64,000 bases of DNA from Anastrepha obliqua (lineage: Eukaryota > Arthropoda > Insecta > Diptera > Tephritidae). The stretch lies in contig NC_072895.1 of assembly GCF_027943255.1 (NCBI RefSeq), positions 71,984,001 to 72,048,000 on the forward strand. Direction: 5' to 3'. The position numbers and the translations under genes are program-made. The notes beneath the pieces are model-generated. The model saw only the letters and a list, made by a program, of their open reading frames with translations, was not told the DNA's origin and searched no databases. Of the stretch, positions 41,291-54,343 are shown one piece after another (position 1 is the stretch's first letter; each line of letters opens with the position of its first letter).

Positions 41291-43339
41291 AGCTGATAAT
41301 TTAAAAAAAGGTAGAGCAAATTGATACAAGCTAACAGGTAGCAACTTAAATTATGCGCAAAAACAATTTGTGTTTGTGAAAAAGGAAATTTGCATTATCT
41401 CAAAAACTGAGCGAAAATTTTTATAATTTATATTGTATTCGGAAGTAATACAATTTAAAATATGTGTAAGACTTTAGATATATTTAGCAAAGATTTTTTG
41501 TTTTTCGATTCTCTCCATCACCTTATTAAATTTTTTGTCACATTCTTTTTTTTGTTTTTTGATTTTAACGTATGTAGTTTTTTTTACAAAGCAAACAAGT
41601 AATAATAAAAATATTTAATGTATTATTATTTATATAGATATTCGAAGGAAGAAATACTTACATAATTTTATAGGCAGAAATATAATGCAAATAAACGTAC
41701 ATACACATACATACCGACATAGACATTGTGAAAGTCAGAGGTTATATAAATATACATATTTCATGAATAAACGCATACACACAAAACGCATATGCAAGTA
41801 AATAAAATATATACATGTATGATTTTTAAAATTTAAGTAAATTTATTTACAATGTTGTTTTGTGTTGCTTATTACCACTACCTTTATGGATATGTTATGC
41901 GATTCGACTTACATACATACAAACATACTACAATATATAAGACTTGCTTCTATTAAAATCGAAAAATCAAAACGATTGCATGAGCTTAACAAGTACTCGT
42001 GCCTTCTCTTGTGCTGCATATTAGCTTGCTTTTTGTAAAAAAATCTATATCCCATCAACAATTCAATTGTCTTTGTTTTTATACCCTTTGGCAAAACACA
42101 CGGATTGCAAATGTTATTGTCTAATTTTGCACTATTGCAATGAATGTTACGAACATTTTATATTTTTAGCAAGTGTACATTTGTTCCATTATAATTAATC
42201 CAAAACTCACAAAACAAGAAACCAATCAGCAGTAGCTGTAATCAAAAGTGTTAAGTGAAACTGGCAAATATATATGCACATACATATAGTATACCATACT
42301 AGTACCATATATATACATACATACACATATGCTGATTTTGTCTAAAAACTTTTGTTTCCATTATTCGCATAAATGTTTTGTAATTCTAGTTTTAGTAAAC
42401 TTAATTATTACATACATATATATGCTTATACATACACAAAGTATAATTTAAGTACTGTTAGGTTATTACTATTAAAATTATTACTATTACTATTACTTTT
42501 ATTATAAAAGTTAATGCAAATTGACCGATTAAAATAAATCTATACAAATTTATATTACAACAAAACAAAAAAAAACATCGTCCATCTCTATAAATTTGAT
42601 GTTGGATTGTATTTATTGTGTGGCAAAACCCCTCGTAAAAAATGTTGGCATTTAGTATATTGTGGATTGGCATTAAAACTGACAAAACAAACAAAAACAG
42701 CTGTGGGCTGGCTGGGATATTAGCTGGCCGACAGCAAGTGAGACATATGTGTTGTTGCGAAGTGCAAGTTTATCTATCTTGATTAGACGAAAATATGAAT
42801 ACGTAGAGAAAAGTGACTAAGGCAAAAAACAAAACCAAAAGAATTTTATTATGAGTAATGATTGAATTGAACGCAAAATGTATTGAAATATATTTACGAA
42901 GTAAGTGCATGCGACATTTATAAATATGTATGTATGACAGAGTTCATTCGAACTAATTTGCATTTAGATGGATATGAGTATAAAGAGTATGTAAATAATA
43001 TAAATTGCACTTAATTATTTCGATATGAGAATTTTTTATTTGTATGATTTCAATTGAAGTAGTTTTGTTTTTGTAGTATGCAAAGCAACAGCAATCTTCA
43101 GCAGTCTCACCGTAATTAAATCAAGGTGCCGAGTATTAGGGATTTAACAATTTGCTCCGCCTTTGAATTAGGATGCAGAGTGCGATAAAGTTCTCGATAA
43201 ATAAGCTTCAATGGCGAAGTGGCGATTTGGTATTCATTGTAAACATAGCTACTAGCCTTGCAGAGCGTTGTTCTCTAAACCGCGACGCGTTGCCTTTGAA
43301 TCTCATCCACACAGTCTGGCGTACATTTATACCTCGGTA
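41291..43339. other. AT-rich DNA, distal 3' UTR or intergenic
   Basis: Dense ATAC/TATG microsatellites (41695-41780, 42260-42330, 42400-42440) and several AATAAA motifs. No gene recognised. Confidence 0.45.
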
Positions 43340-43580
43340 AACCAGCATAAGACAATGCTGTGCAAGTCATAAACACTCTGTTTGAGGCTGAGCTGTCTCT
43401 CAAGCAGGCCCAGAGACATCTCCTTTGTGTAGACGGGGTTCGCCGAACTAAACAGGCTTATTTCGCTGAGGTGGCAGTCCTGGATCGCAAAAAAATCGAG
43501 TTATTTCGGTACGTAGAAGCGACTGATAAAGTCACCACTCTAAGCAGGGGTTTCTAAGCTGTTATAACAACAACAATAAC
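43340..43580 (+). repeat. (CAA)n-tailed retroposed fragment
   Basis: A GC-richer stretch ends in 'gttataacaacaacaataac' (43560-43579). Its part at 43471-43530 (gaggtggcagtcctgg ... ttatttcggtacgtagaagcgactg) aligns with 10520-10600 and 56500-56560. It is a retroposed element piece of the same group. Confidence 0.55.
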
Positions 43581-43880
43581 ATCTCTTTGAACTTAATGCC
43601 GAGTTCTAAAAATAAATATTACAAATACTTGTCCCGTCAGAGTACCAGAGTACCGAGAAGTCTTGCCACTGTCCCTGATTGCCCTAATCATGGTTCAATC
43701 ACCACCTGTGGCAAACGAAGAGTATACTTTCGCTTAAGATCAGCTTTGTGCGCTGGTCAAATTATTATATATCTCCAATTGATGGCAATATACGCTGGAT
43801 ATGAGGAAACCCCGCGAGACACTTTTATTATTTAACATTCCTTGTAAAACTAACTCTTTAACATCTGTTTCGTCTTAGGT

Positions 43881-43942
43881 GCGATGCTTGGGCCTACAGT
43901 TAGGTAGTCTCGGGTAAACTGCAGGAACAACAACAACAACAA
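43881..43942 (+). repeat. LINE 3'-end fragment with (CAA)n tail
   Basis: A short piece 'cttgggcctacagttag..agtctcgggtaaactgcagg' runs into (AAC)5 at 43925-43941, a LINE-type tail with almost all of the element missing. Confidence 0.5.
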
Positions 43943-44159
43943 GTCTTGTAAATACAGTCTTGCGAAGTATTAATTTCTTATACGACACATACATACATAT
44001 TATTCAAACTGACTAAAGATTTGTATGTACGAGTATATAAACTTACACCTGGGAAAATTTTTTGATTGCGCAAGAATCTTCCCTAAGTGACGGTGGTGTT
44101 AATTTCAATTGCACGAGCGTGTTTTGTTAAGCGTGGAAAAGTCGTTATTTGTATGTATA

Positions 44160-44325
44160 TTTCACAATCAACCTTCAAGAATACTCAGACGAGAAATTTG
44201 TCGTGATTTAGAGGCGACTGGTTATGAAATGTCTCCCACGACTTTCAGAGAATTCACACAAAACAATGGGTTAACGGAATGGTATAGGAACAACATTCCA
44301 AAAACTCATTCACTTTTCTAACTAA
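44160..44325 (+). pseudogene. Possible Tc1-like transposase N-terminal fragment
   Basis: A frame reads SRILRREICRDLEATGYEMS, PTTFREFTQNNGL and WYRNNIPKT. This resembles the second helix-turn-helix and adjoining basic stretch of Tc1-type transposases. It is short and without supporting blocks. Confidence 0.35.
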
Positions 44326-44329
44326 AATT

Positions 44330-47300
44330 TAGAGATACTGGTTAGTATTCTTACAGGTGACCTCTCTATTCTAATTTAATCACATAGAGCATCTGAGCAT
44401 CTAAGAGTGTAACGTCCTATCAGGAAAAATATCTTGGCTCACCAAGTTTGGAACTAAAGCATTAACGTCTCTATCAAGAACACGCCTTTAAAGGTTCTTA
44501 GGGAATTAAGTCTAGACGAGGCATTGTGTAGAGTAGAGCTCACACAGTTGTTAAGATCGCAGTGTACACCTCATAGATCATATTTATCAGTCATATGTTG
44601 TAGTGGAGACGTAGTGAGTAGTTTGATTTAACACAGCTAAACTAAGAGCTTTGATCACAACCACTCAATTATAACAAAATATGATTTGTACAAAAGCGAT
44701 TTGCAATCGATATAATTGCAAAGTTAATGTGTTTAAGTAAACATAAATAGAGAGTAATTTAAAATTGAGTTTTTCCAAAGATATATTACTGCATTAAAAG
44801 AAAAAGTAAAAAAAAATTTGATTCTATCTTTATAAAAAGATACTAAAAAAATCTTATGGTTGGATAGTGAAATTATTTGAAAATACTTTTCATCTATTCA
44901 GATTGTGAATGTAAAAATACGAGAACAAAACCTTCGTACGTGGGTTTAATTATTAAACAGTTCGCTACAATTCAATCGGGCTAAAATTATAACTCGCAAA
45001 AGTTAGTTGCCTAGTTTTTCTGCTCTCAGGATTTTTTTTTTCTTTTAATGGAAAAAATTGTTAGGTATGTGAAAATAAATGAAAAGTATTTGAAAATGAT
45101 TGACTTGAATTCAGCTCAGTTTAAAGGTGGAGATTAAACTGTCTTCAAAAAGTTCGCTCATTTTAAATATGATTAGACGCCGACCTTATCCATAGAATGG
45201 AAGTAATAAATGAACTGGAATTTAATAAACACAATTTAGCATCTGGGTAAAGATGGTTTCACACCGACAGATTTGAGGTGATACTATGAATTGGTTTTTC
45301 CGCCTGTGATTTAGGAAGCAGCTTGACAGATCGAGCTGCATTTCTTGAGCTTTCCCGGCCATTGCGCAGTTCTGTTCTGGCAAAGAATTTTTCTTTTTTT
45401 AGCCGATTTTTGCGGACTCAAAATTAAAGTAATTGGCAGTGTATTAATGAAGACTGGCAGGATTTTTAATAGCCTTTACTATTTCGGATATTCCAGGTCA
45501 GCTGCCCTTGGTTTAACGCATTAATGCAGTAGCCAGAAAATCGAATAAAAACTTTGCTGCGCCAATTGCTATAATTTCGAAAAGCTCAAGGAGAGTGGGT
45601 GAAAAATGCACTCCGTTTCTCACATTGCACAGTTACTTGTGCATACATACATACATATATATGTACATATGTATAAGTAATTTCGAATCTAGGTCCAGAC
45701 GGTCCATCGTGCTGCATATTGCATTGAATTTTTGGTTTTTGCAAGGAAATTTAGTGTAAGACTAAGTTTGAAAAATTACTTTGTATATGGTTTTAAATTT
45801 TTTTTTTTTACTGTGATTAATATATATTAGTATTTTATAATTTCGAGTTTATTACGAATTTTTTGTTTTTATAACACATATGAACATTACCCACACGAAA
45901 GTATAGTACTCAGTACTCTCACATACATACATGCTCACTTATATTTGTGTAAGTAAATATAGATTCGGATTATAAGTATAAAGTATGTATATAATCAGAA
46001 ATAAATGAGTTTAAAAATTTTAAAGAATGGCTCTTACCAGCGATCAAATGAAGTAGATGCACTTCAAAATTAGTTTCATAGTTCATATAGAAATAAATGT
46101 AGAAAAATATAGTTTATACCACTTTATTTCTTACACTGGTAAGACACTATTGGCGCTAATTTTAAGGAAATAGTGAGAAATGAATTTGGCGAAAGTTTGA
46201 ATTTCTGAGAAGTAAATTTTTTAATTTAATATTATATAAAAAAAATTATTGAGCATGCTTTGGATCATAGATATAGGTACATATACGAATACGAATGAAG
46301 ACCTTCCATTTTAAATTTTTTCTAAAACAACTATAATTGGATACTTGTATTAGAAATGTGAATTTTAAATATTCATATATTATTTATAAATTTCCAAGTT
46401 GTTTTGTTTTTTCTGTTCCAAATATTAAGTGTTTTCTGCCACCTATAAGTCTACAAATTATTATGCGTATGAAAAATGCTTATATAAATACATATTTACA
46501 TATATTCTCCTATGTATTTGTTTTCCCATTAAGAATTAAAGGCTGATTTTAGATAAGGAAAGCAATTAGTAAACTATAGGTTTCAGTTGTCTTCTATTTT
46601 ATTCTAAAACGGGGAAGAAATGTGTTGTAGAAAGATCTGTACGAAGAAGTAAAATAAATTACAATAAATGAAATAAACATTGCAAAGGAATGATGGCATA
46701 GACGGTGGATGGGCAATAATAAATAATAATCTGATAGGAATGTAGTATACGAGAGTTGTGTTCACACACACAAAATAGCAGCAGAGTTATAGGCAAAGTG
46801 TTCAACATTATATTGTAAACGATTTAAATAAATAACTTAGAAAGAAAAAGCCGGTAAAATATATATATAAATATATGTATGATGCGATGAAAATCAAAAA
46901 CTAACTTATGTAGTGTAATGCATAAATCGATTGAAAACGATTTAACATTAAAGTGCGACGAACAGAGCAAGTGAGCAACAAAAATGATTATTTACTTCTC
47001 ATTTAAAGGCAAAATAAAATTTTAAGCAATTAAAATGATCGGTTTACCCGAAAAAAGAGTGAAAAAAGAGTTCTAATATACTATGAACCAAATTTATATG
47101 TAAAATAATATGTAAAATGTAAAGAACCAAAAGTAGTGAAAGTATCAAGGAGGTGTGTTATACCGCATATAAATAGCGTATGAGTGTTTTTGTTTATTAA
47201 GATCTTTATTGTTTTATAGTCTTTTTAATACCCTGTATATGCGTGCGAGTATTTTGGTTTATGTAGCACCGCTTTTTTTCTTTCGATCAAAATATTATAT

Positions 47301-48395
47301 AATTAATTTTCTATTTTATTTATTTCTATATTATTTTATACACTTTCGAAATATGGTTTTATAAGCTGAACACTCGCGACATGCGCATGTCTTTATATTG
47401 GGGCTCTGAGTAAGTTCCGCCTTTTTTTTTTAGTGAAAGCGAATGCTTGAGAAATTGAAGGCTCTATTCAAACGTGTCTAAGATCTCTGAATAAGTCACA
47501 GCTAAAAAAATTCAGTAGGTAGCCGCTAATTTGCTCTCAGTGAATTGCTTTAAATCGGCTGTTGAGCTTACGAAATTGTAGTGATTGATTATTTACTCAT
47601 TTATTTAGTGATTCAATTCTAATGTAGAGTGTAAACGTTGTACACTGAGTTGGACGGCTGTTTAGTATACACGTTCTAACATGATATATAGTACGACGCG
47701 CTGTCCAACTTTATCAATCTCATTTGCGAAGTGTTGAGCATCGCAAAATGCAGGAATTAATTTGTTCAGTAATAATAATTGATGAAATTTGATTTTATTT
47801 ATTATTTGTTATATTATTTAAAAATTGTTTTATATAAAAAGAAAAGATCCCACAAAAACATGGAATACTAAACATGATTCAACCGTTTGTCCAACATGCC
47901 TGTGTTGTTACAAGGGTTGGAGCGTGTATACTTTGCATAACACAGCAAGGGTAAACCTTGTAATTATTAGTGCTAGTCACGACGACTTAAAATTCAATAA
48001 TTCAATATAATAAAATTTCCATAGATATTTAAGTTACCAGAACACAATCAAGTGAAGATTTAAAAAAACAAGAAAAATACTTACGAATTAGCAGGCGCCT
48101 TCTATTCGCGAAGTATCTGCGCGCTATGTTTGGACTCTGTTCACTTGAAGAAAACTTTGCATGTGAAAGCAACAAGCAAAACTCGCCGGTAACGAGTATG
48201 GCTGTGCCTCATAAAACAGCTTACTATTTTCCGTTTCTTCCCATTCTTCAGATATTAGGCCACTTTCATTTCATCCAAATTGTAATTGAAAGTATAAGGC
48301 ATATTCCTTCAAAAATATGCTACAACACAACATTTATGAACATTTACATGTACGTTGCGGATTCTCAGAAACAACTTCATATCATCTCCGTATAT
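44330..48395. other. AT-rich non-coding DNA
   Basis: No supported gene in about 4 kb. Microsatellites near 45645-45675 (CATA/TATG). Two 8-bp inverted words AGTTGGAC/GTCCAACT bracket about 47649-47711 but have no further support as an element. Confidence 0.45.
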
Positions 48396-48398
48396 TAA

Positions 48399-49270
48399 TT
48401 AGAAAGCTTTAAGAATATGAATTGCTAAATCATTAATAAAAATGAGAAACAACAGTGGATTGCCGCGTGTCCTCTGAGCTATGCCAGACCACTCGTTTAG
48501 TATTACGGAAGATTTCACGGTAACCATTTTTATAAAAACCTTCCTCTCAATTAAACAACATTTTGAGAGCGTTCCTTTAATTCCGAAGGCAGAGAGTTTA
48601 TTCATAAGAATAGTAAGATCAACCTTGTCGAAAGCTTTCGAAAAATCTATATAAATGACATCAAGTTGGGCTTGATCTTCAAATGCATTGATAATTTTAT
48701 TGGAAATTAACGTAAGATGGATGCAAGTAGATTTTAGTCGCATAAAGCGATCCCATTTCGATATTGAGGAATATACCCGGTTATAAAGTTTTGTTTTAAG
48801 CACGAAATCAAATAGCTTCGAAAATGTACTTCACGATGGGTCTGTAATTCCATATATTGTGTTGCGTATTCCGAAGCGCGCGAAGCATCCCGTACAGTTT
48901 GCCTACGATTATACCTATTTAAGGTTTGGTTTAAAATTATTCCAAGATATTTAGCTGTATCGCAATGCCGCCAAATAAGATTTTTGGAAGCGACAAAGTG
49001 TCGAAGAAATTTCTAGAGATAACAAGCACTAGGGACTTCTTAGGGTTAAGAATTGATCTGGAGTCATCGACGGATTTAGATGCGGTAAGATTTTAGCGGT
49101 CTTCCAACATTTTGGGAAAAAACTTTTAGAAAAAAGGCTATATACCAACTATACCAACAGCATTAGATTTAATAGAGAGAAAATATTCAAGGATATCGGA
49201 CTGATAAACATGCGAAAAACTAAAGCTTAGAGCATTTGGAAGAGGGTAAGGGAGTGTTCGTGACTCTGAG
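48399..49270 (-). pseudogene. Jockey-like LINE reverse transcriptase, rearranged fragment
   Basis: On the minus strand, 48830-48399 is the palm: LISNKIINAFEDQAQLDVIY, IDFSKAFDKVD, and LLFLIFINDL before the YADD region, where it stops. Upstream in reading order, 49090-48860 reads LNPKKSLVLVISRNFFDTLS and GKLYGMLRALRNTQ, which belong after YADD in this family. Still further upstream, 49250-49170 reads ILEYFLSIKSNAVGI, an early RT block. The order is therefore early RT, thumb, palm, which is not a simple truncated copy. Stops and frame changes are present. Confidence 0.65.
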
Positions 49271-50059
49271 TGCCGAAATATTTAAACAATTTTAATTTAT
49301 AGAGGTCTGACAATTTTTACTTTACTTTTAACAATACTATGGACTTTATTTTACTATTCTCATAATTAAATAGAATTAACTGCGTCGGTAATCTCGATTA
49401 ACGCTGCTGTCTGCCTAGGCTATAACCTAACTTTTCATGTCTGTTTACTATAGCTGGCTATTTTGACTCTCTCTTCATAACACTTTCATTCAAGAAGCCT
49501 AATCTTGTATTTTATCATTGTTGGCCATAAACTACATATGTATATTTCGATTATTTCCCAAAATACAAGGTGTGTGAAGTGCAACATGGAGTTATTTTTC
49601 TTTACCGATATTTTCCCTTCCAAGCCTATTACTCAGAGCTTCCTTCACGTTTGTTATTGATGCGTGTACGTTTTTCTTTATTGTTTAAAATAGAAACTAT
49701 ATCGAAGCATTCCATTTCGTAATATCGAGGTTTCTGTGTTCTTCGATTATGTTTTCGAACTAAGCACATTTTCAAAGCTGTCGCCAGAAAACCAACAACT
49801 ATTTGATAGCGGAGCTAAATTTTTTAGTAAAAAATACTAAAAAAACTATTTTGTATATTAAAATAGCACTTACTACTAATTCTACTAACTTTTTTCAATC
49901 ATGTAAATTGGGCACTGAAATTGCTATTTTACTCGTAGTACATATTACGTTTGTTATTGCCAATGATGAACAACAGTCTGCCGACATTTTGTTGATCGAA
50001 CGCATGACCGTGACCAGTCTCATAAAATGAAACACTGCGGTACTACGAGTATTTATTTT
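49271..50059. other. AT-rich non-coding DNA
   Basis: No gene or element recognised. Confidence 0.4.
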
Positions 50060-50240
50060 TAGCAATGTTCTGTTTAGACCTTCAAAGCAATTAGAAATAG
50101 CTGCCTTCACTTCATCACTATCAGAAGACAAATTTCTGAAGGTCCTAAATTTGCACTATAGGAGTATGGTTAAGTGTTTCAAAGCCTCCTTTGTGTATGA
50201 GAGCCATCGCAACATGAGTCTAAGTCGGCTCATCTTCGTT
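50060..50240 (-). pseudogene. Mariner transposase C-terminal fragment
   Basis: On the minus strand: ALIHKGGFETLNHTPYS, then a decayed APSD block, then SSDSDEVKAAISNCFEGLNR after a frame change. The order matches the third-Asp region and C-terminus of irritans/mauritiana-type mariners (PPYSPDLAPSD, then DEEVKAAV). It is heavily decayed. Confidence 0.45.
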
Positions 50241-50569
50241 CAAAAGACGAACATCTAGATAGCATTTTCCTCTTCTTTTTTTATTTAATGACATCTTTTA
50301 GCTTTTCCGCTGGATGTAATCACAGAACCAACTATTCAAGATCTTTTAAGTTCAGCTTGTAATCGGCATGGGTCTTTATTTAATATCATAATATAGAGTG
50401 TTACTTTAAGAGAGCATGTTTGGATAGACGTATTGTGTTCTTAGTCCTACCATCAGTTCTGTTACAAGTTAATAAGTGCGTTATAGATATGAAATTATAA
50501 TACTTTTTTAAATGAGGTTAGTTTAATTTAATCATGTAAATTTTAACAAAATACATTTTGAATTTTTAT

Positions 50570-51070
50570 CCGGAATGGTCACCATTTGTTTTTACACAAG
50601 CCCTCAAATGATTAGGCCATTTAGCTATTCCTGCACGCACGGTTGCCATGGGCTTGACGTCGTTGCTCGAACCAAAGATTGATTGATACTCTCCAAATAT
50701 ACATAAGTGAGGTCTTCAACAGGCCATGTGCTCCAATTCTGACCACAAACTGTAGTCCAATGGATTCGGATCTGGACTTCCTCACGACCAATCTTCTGCG
50801 GTTATGAACACAGGATTATTGTTTTTAGCCACTGCTGGGTGGTTTCTGCCTTATGGGTTGGAGCGGTTTCTTGCTGGAAGATCCAACGCTCTCCATTGTA
50901 GAGATAACGTCCTGGTACATTTTTGCCCTCTTTGTCGCAGAAATGAAAAGATGTAACGCCTGAAATGAAAAGATGTAACGCAATGTTGCGTCTTTAGATT
51001 TTGTCACACATGAAAGTCTTGGGGGAAATGGGACGAAAATGCTCTGCCCAAGCAAATGCAACTTTGCGAA
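50570..51070 (-). pseudogene. Mariner-like transposase fragment
   Basis: On the minus strand: NVPGRYLYNGERWIFQQETA, then PTHKAETTQQWLK, then after frame changes IHWTTVCGQNWSTWPV and YVYLESINLWF. This follows the family order QQDSAPSHKAKTTQQWLK, then DYCVWS-LEHMAC, then LESLK. The second catalytic Asp has become Glu (QQE). A 22-bp tandem duplication (aaatgaaaagatgtaacgcctg type) lies at 50940-50981. Confidence 0.65.
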
Positions 51071-52789
51071 AATTTTCTTCCTTCACATCACAAGCTTCTA
51101 ATCACTTATTTTTAAGAAATGGGAGCTTACAAATTTGAAAAATTTCTTCCTGGAATCCTTGCACATACCTACATACATATGTACATATGAACAGGATTCA
51201 TACAGCCTTTAAACGCGCAACTAATATTTTCTTCTTTTTCTGATTTTGGTAAAAAGAATTTTTTTCTTTATCTTTTGTTTGAAATTAAAAAAAAAAAAAA
51301 AATTAATTACTTATTGTGGTTGGTAGCTTTATTTTTGTGGAGATGTAATTACACTAGGAAAAGCCAAATGGCAGGCATGGCGACTGAAATCACTTTTCTA
51401 TCAAGATTAAATCGAACAACCAATTTAAAGATAAAAACAAATTGTGCAATATTTTAAATCATGATAAAATATTTTAAAAACAATTATTTATCACTTTTTG
51501 TTTACCTTTACAACTCTTTCGAAACTGGTGATTGTAAAATTTCATTAAGTTAAGCATTTATACAGATATACTTGTATAGGTGTACGATTATACAGGTGCA
51601 TATGGAATTCATTAAATACGAGTTTGGAAGCATATAAATTAAAGTTTATCAAATTTACGTACAATAAAATTATTCACTAGAGGTAAAGAGAGGTCACCTG
51701 AAATCAATACAATTTTTCTAAAAAACATATGAATATAATATGTTCATATGTATGAAAAGTCGATCGAAGTCTGTCGATGCCCAGCGAGAACTTTTTCGAG
51801 CCCCAATATATACACATGATGAGCACATATACTTACATAGCTAACATACATAATTATTATTATTATTGTGACATAATGCATTGCGCCGCACTGTTATGAG
51901 ATGTATTGAGCTTTACCGCAAGCCTATAATGGGAGGTTCCTGATGTATTTGAGTAACTCCTCGGGCTTTTTGTTTCATATTACCAATGGATTTACATAGA
52001 GAAGTTCTTATCATCGAACGAGATTATCATTTACACAGATCTGAGTCGGTTAACGAAATTTATAATCCATTAAATATTCAAAACTATTTTATTTTTATGC
52101 GCTTTGGACACCCACTTAACTACGGATACCTACTTATTCTTTTCAAAAAACTCCGTAATGAAAATATGTATGCATACTTGTTCACTCATTTTAACCTCAT
52201 TGTAACATTGATCAACGCGCACATATTGGAGGAAATAAATACTCTAAATATTCAACTTCACACATAGATATATGCATGTCGGTGTATATTAAAGAGAAAA
52301 TAAAAAATGAAATAAAAATACCTAAACTAAAGAAAATAAAAAGAAAAAGTAAATATTTTACTTCGAAAAAAATGTGAACAAACACTGAGTTGAATGATAA
52401 TGATTGTAAAATTTAAAATTACGCTTTGTATTAAAGAGACACTTGCAAACACATAATCCATACATATGCACTATACACGCGTGAAAAATCTGTATGTATA
52501 TGTACATATGCACTAATGGTATACAAGGAAGAAGTTATAATTGAAATGTATGCAATAAATAAAGATCGTTCTTCTTTTTCTAAAAAAAAATATGCTGCCA
52601 TTTTTCTAATGTGTATTCTCTTATTCGAAAAAAATCAAATAAACTACAATCATAATAAAATGAAGATCCTTATCAGCTGAAATCACATACTATAGGTAAG
52701 TAGCAGTCTAAGAAAAATAATATATTAATAATAAGTAATTTGAGGAGAAAATGGAAAAAACTGAATTTCGTGTGCTTATTAAGCCGATT
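51071..52789. other. AT-rich non-coding DNA
   Basis: No supported gene; microsatellites near 51160-51185 and 51840-51865. Confidence 0.45.
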
Positions 52790-53106
52790 CACCCTTAGAA
52801 ACCCACTGGTGTGTGGTGATGGATCCATGTTTCGTCCACGGTTACAAAACGGCGCAAAAACTCCTCCATATTGCGATTAAACAACGCCAAACCTTCCTGT
52901 GAAGTTGTTACACGATTGCGTTTGTGGTCGACTGTGAATTACTGCGTAGTCTGATGAAGGTAGCCGTAAAACACAAACTAACTGACGCAGCACGTTCAAA
53001 TTTTGACAGGAGTCAACTGACAGATGCCTGTTGACAGGAGCAGTATTTCTTTTTCAGTAAAGAGGTCAGAAATACAAAAAGTCACGAACTTATTGACCCG
53101 CCCTCA
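52790..53106 (-). pseudogene. Mariner fragment with 5' end
   Basis: The minus strand begins at about 53106 with a mariner-like terminus (TGAGGGCGGGTCAATAAG, then TCGTGACTTTTTGTATTTC). After a deletion it reads HKRNRVTTSQEGLALFNRNM and RRFVTVDETWIHHHTP, the first catalytic Asp block of mauritiana/irritans mariners. The N-terminal DNA-binding part is deleted and the copy is truncated after this block. Confidence 0.75.
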
Positions 53107-53353
53107 TTTCATTGAGAGAACAATTTGAGTCTCGAACAACCGATTTAGGTGTTTGTTGCAGGCAAGAGCTCTCCACTATTCTCCAAAAAAAGCAACACAG
53201 ATTATTAATGTGTGTGCAGCTTTGCACAACAATTGTCTGCTTTACAATGTTCAACTTCCGGGTGAAGAGTTATCCGATGAGACCCTCAACGATGATGCTG
53301 GAGATATTGAAGTGGAGTCAAATAACGGAGAAGCAGAAAACATTAGAAATTAA
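53107..53353 (+). pseudogene. PIF/Harbinger transposase, C-terminal end
   Basis: The frame ERTI, one stop, then VSNNRFRCLLQARALHYSPK and INVCAALHNNCLLYNV ends in an acidic tail and TAA at 53351-53353. This is the ERTIG(V)LKNRF block with the catalytic Glu and the C-terminal helix typical of Harbinger nucleases. Upstream parts are missing. AATAAA follows at about 53386. It directly abuts the mariner terminus. Confidence 0.72.
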
Positions 53354-53706
53354 AAAGAATATTACGGAAAAAACTAAAAAGTATTAAATAAAAACCTTTA
53401 CGCCATAGTTTCTTTTTAATTTTTGTTATACATTTTCTTTATTCAAATATTCATCATTCGTCAGCCCATGAAGCAATAATTAAAGGTTATGTAAGTAGCC
53501 TATTTTCACCTTGTGTTAGCCATCTTGAAGCTACTTAATAAATCCGTGTTGTCATCTTGGAAAAGCTACTTTTTATTTCAGAGCAAATTCTAAAGAAAAA
53601 GTACTCAAAAGCGTAGAAATTAAAACTTTTGCTGAAAAAGTTAGCAGGCAATACTGTTTTGCCTATTCCATTTTGCTTAGACTTTCGGATCTTTCAATTC
53701 TATTGA

Positions 53707-54343
53707 AAGTGGCTCCGTCTCAATGATACTTCTTTAGAAACTTTACAAAGTTTGCTAACTGAAGATGAGTTAGTTTCAGACGACTCTCTCTTCGCCAACG
53801 ATTCATTAAATGAGGACGCTGACTTTAATAGCTTACACAAAGATGCCCTTGAATATATTGCCGGTTACATAATACGCAAATTAAAGTTGACCGATTGTTC
53901 ATGCAATGAGCCTACATTTACTTGGGTTGACACTTTATCTAAGGGCGGATTAGTTAAACCAAGCACCGAGTTCTTGGACAAAATTAAAATGTTGGGATCA
54001 GCGTTTAACCAGTTCAACGGCAGGGAGCTTTACGGTGGGATATCATTTTTACAAAAATTGTTCACATTAAGTGAAAACGTGAGTTTACGCGATGATGTTA
54101 AACGATTTTGTTTTAAATGCGGGATGCACTTTCGAATAAAGCATCTTAACCGGTGCAATAAACAAAAGAAGAGAACAATGCAATTGCAAACATTCGATAA
54201 GATAATTGTAAGTAAAGTATGCAATGCTTTGGGCGTCTACTTGTGTTTCTGCGTATATATGTATAAATTTATCTTATTTTAACACAGATTTTATACTTGT
54301 AACTTTGCAGGTAATCTCGTTAAAAAAGCAAATGTATGATTAG
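53707..54343 (+). pseudogene. P-element/THAP9-like transposase, 3' end with an intron
   Basis: The open frame from 53707 reads DALEYIAGYIIRKLKL, WVDTLSKGGLVKPSTEFLDK, FNQFNGRELYGG and RFCFKCGMHFRIKHLN, the C-terminal region of P-type transposases. At 54208 there is a strong donor (ATT|gtaagtaaag) and at 54310 an acceptor (tttgcag|gta). Splicing keeps the frame and adds VISLKKQMYD before TAG at 54341-54343. No lesion was seen between 53707 and the stop. The upstream frame is closed by TGA at 53704, so the N-terminal part is absent or spliced from elsewhere. Either a 5'-deleted element or a domesticated fragment. Confidence 0.7.

Noticed and set aside
43920..43942. (CAA)n run as a CRISPR-like or satellite array
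   Set aside because: It is a simple LINE tail; no spaced repeats occur anywhere in the window.
47649..47711. 8-bp inverted words AGTTGGAC/GTCCAACT as a small element
   Set aside because: No target duplication, no further arm match, expected by chance at this scale.
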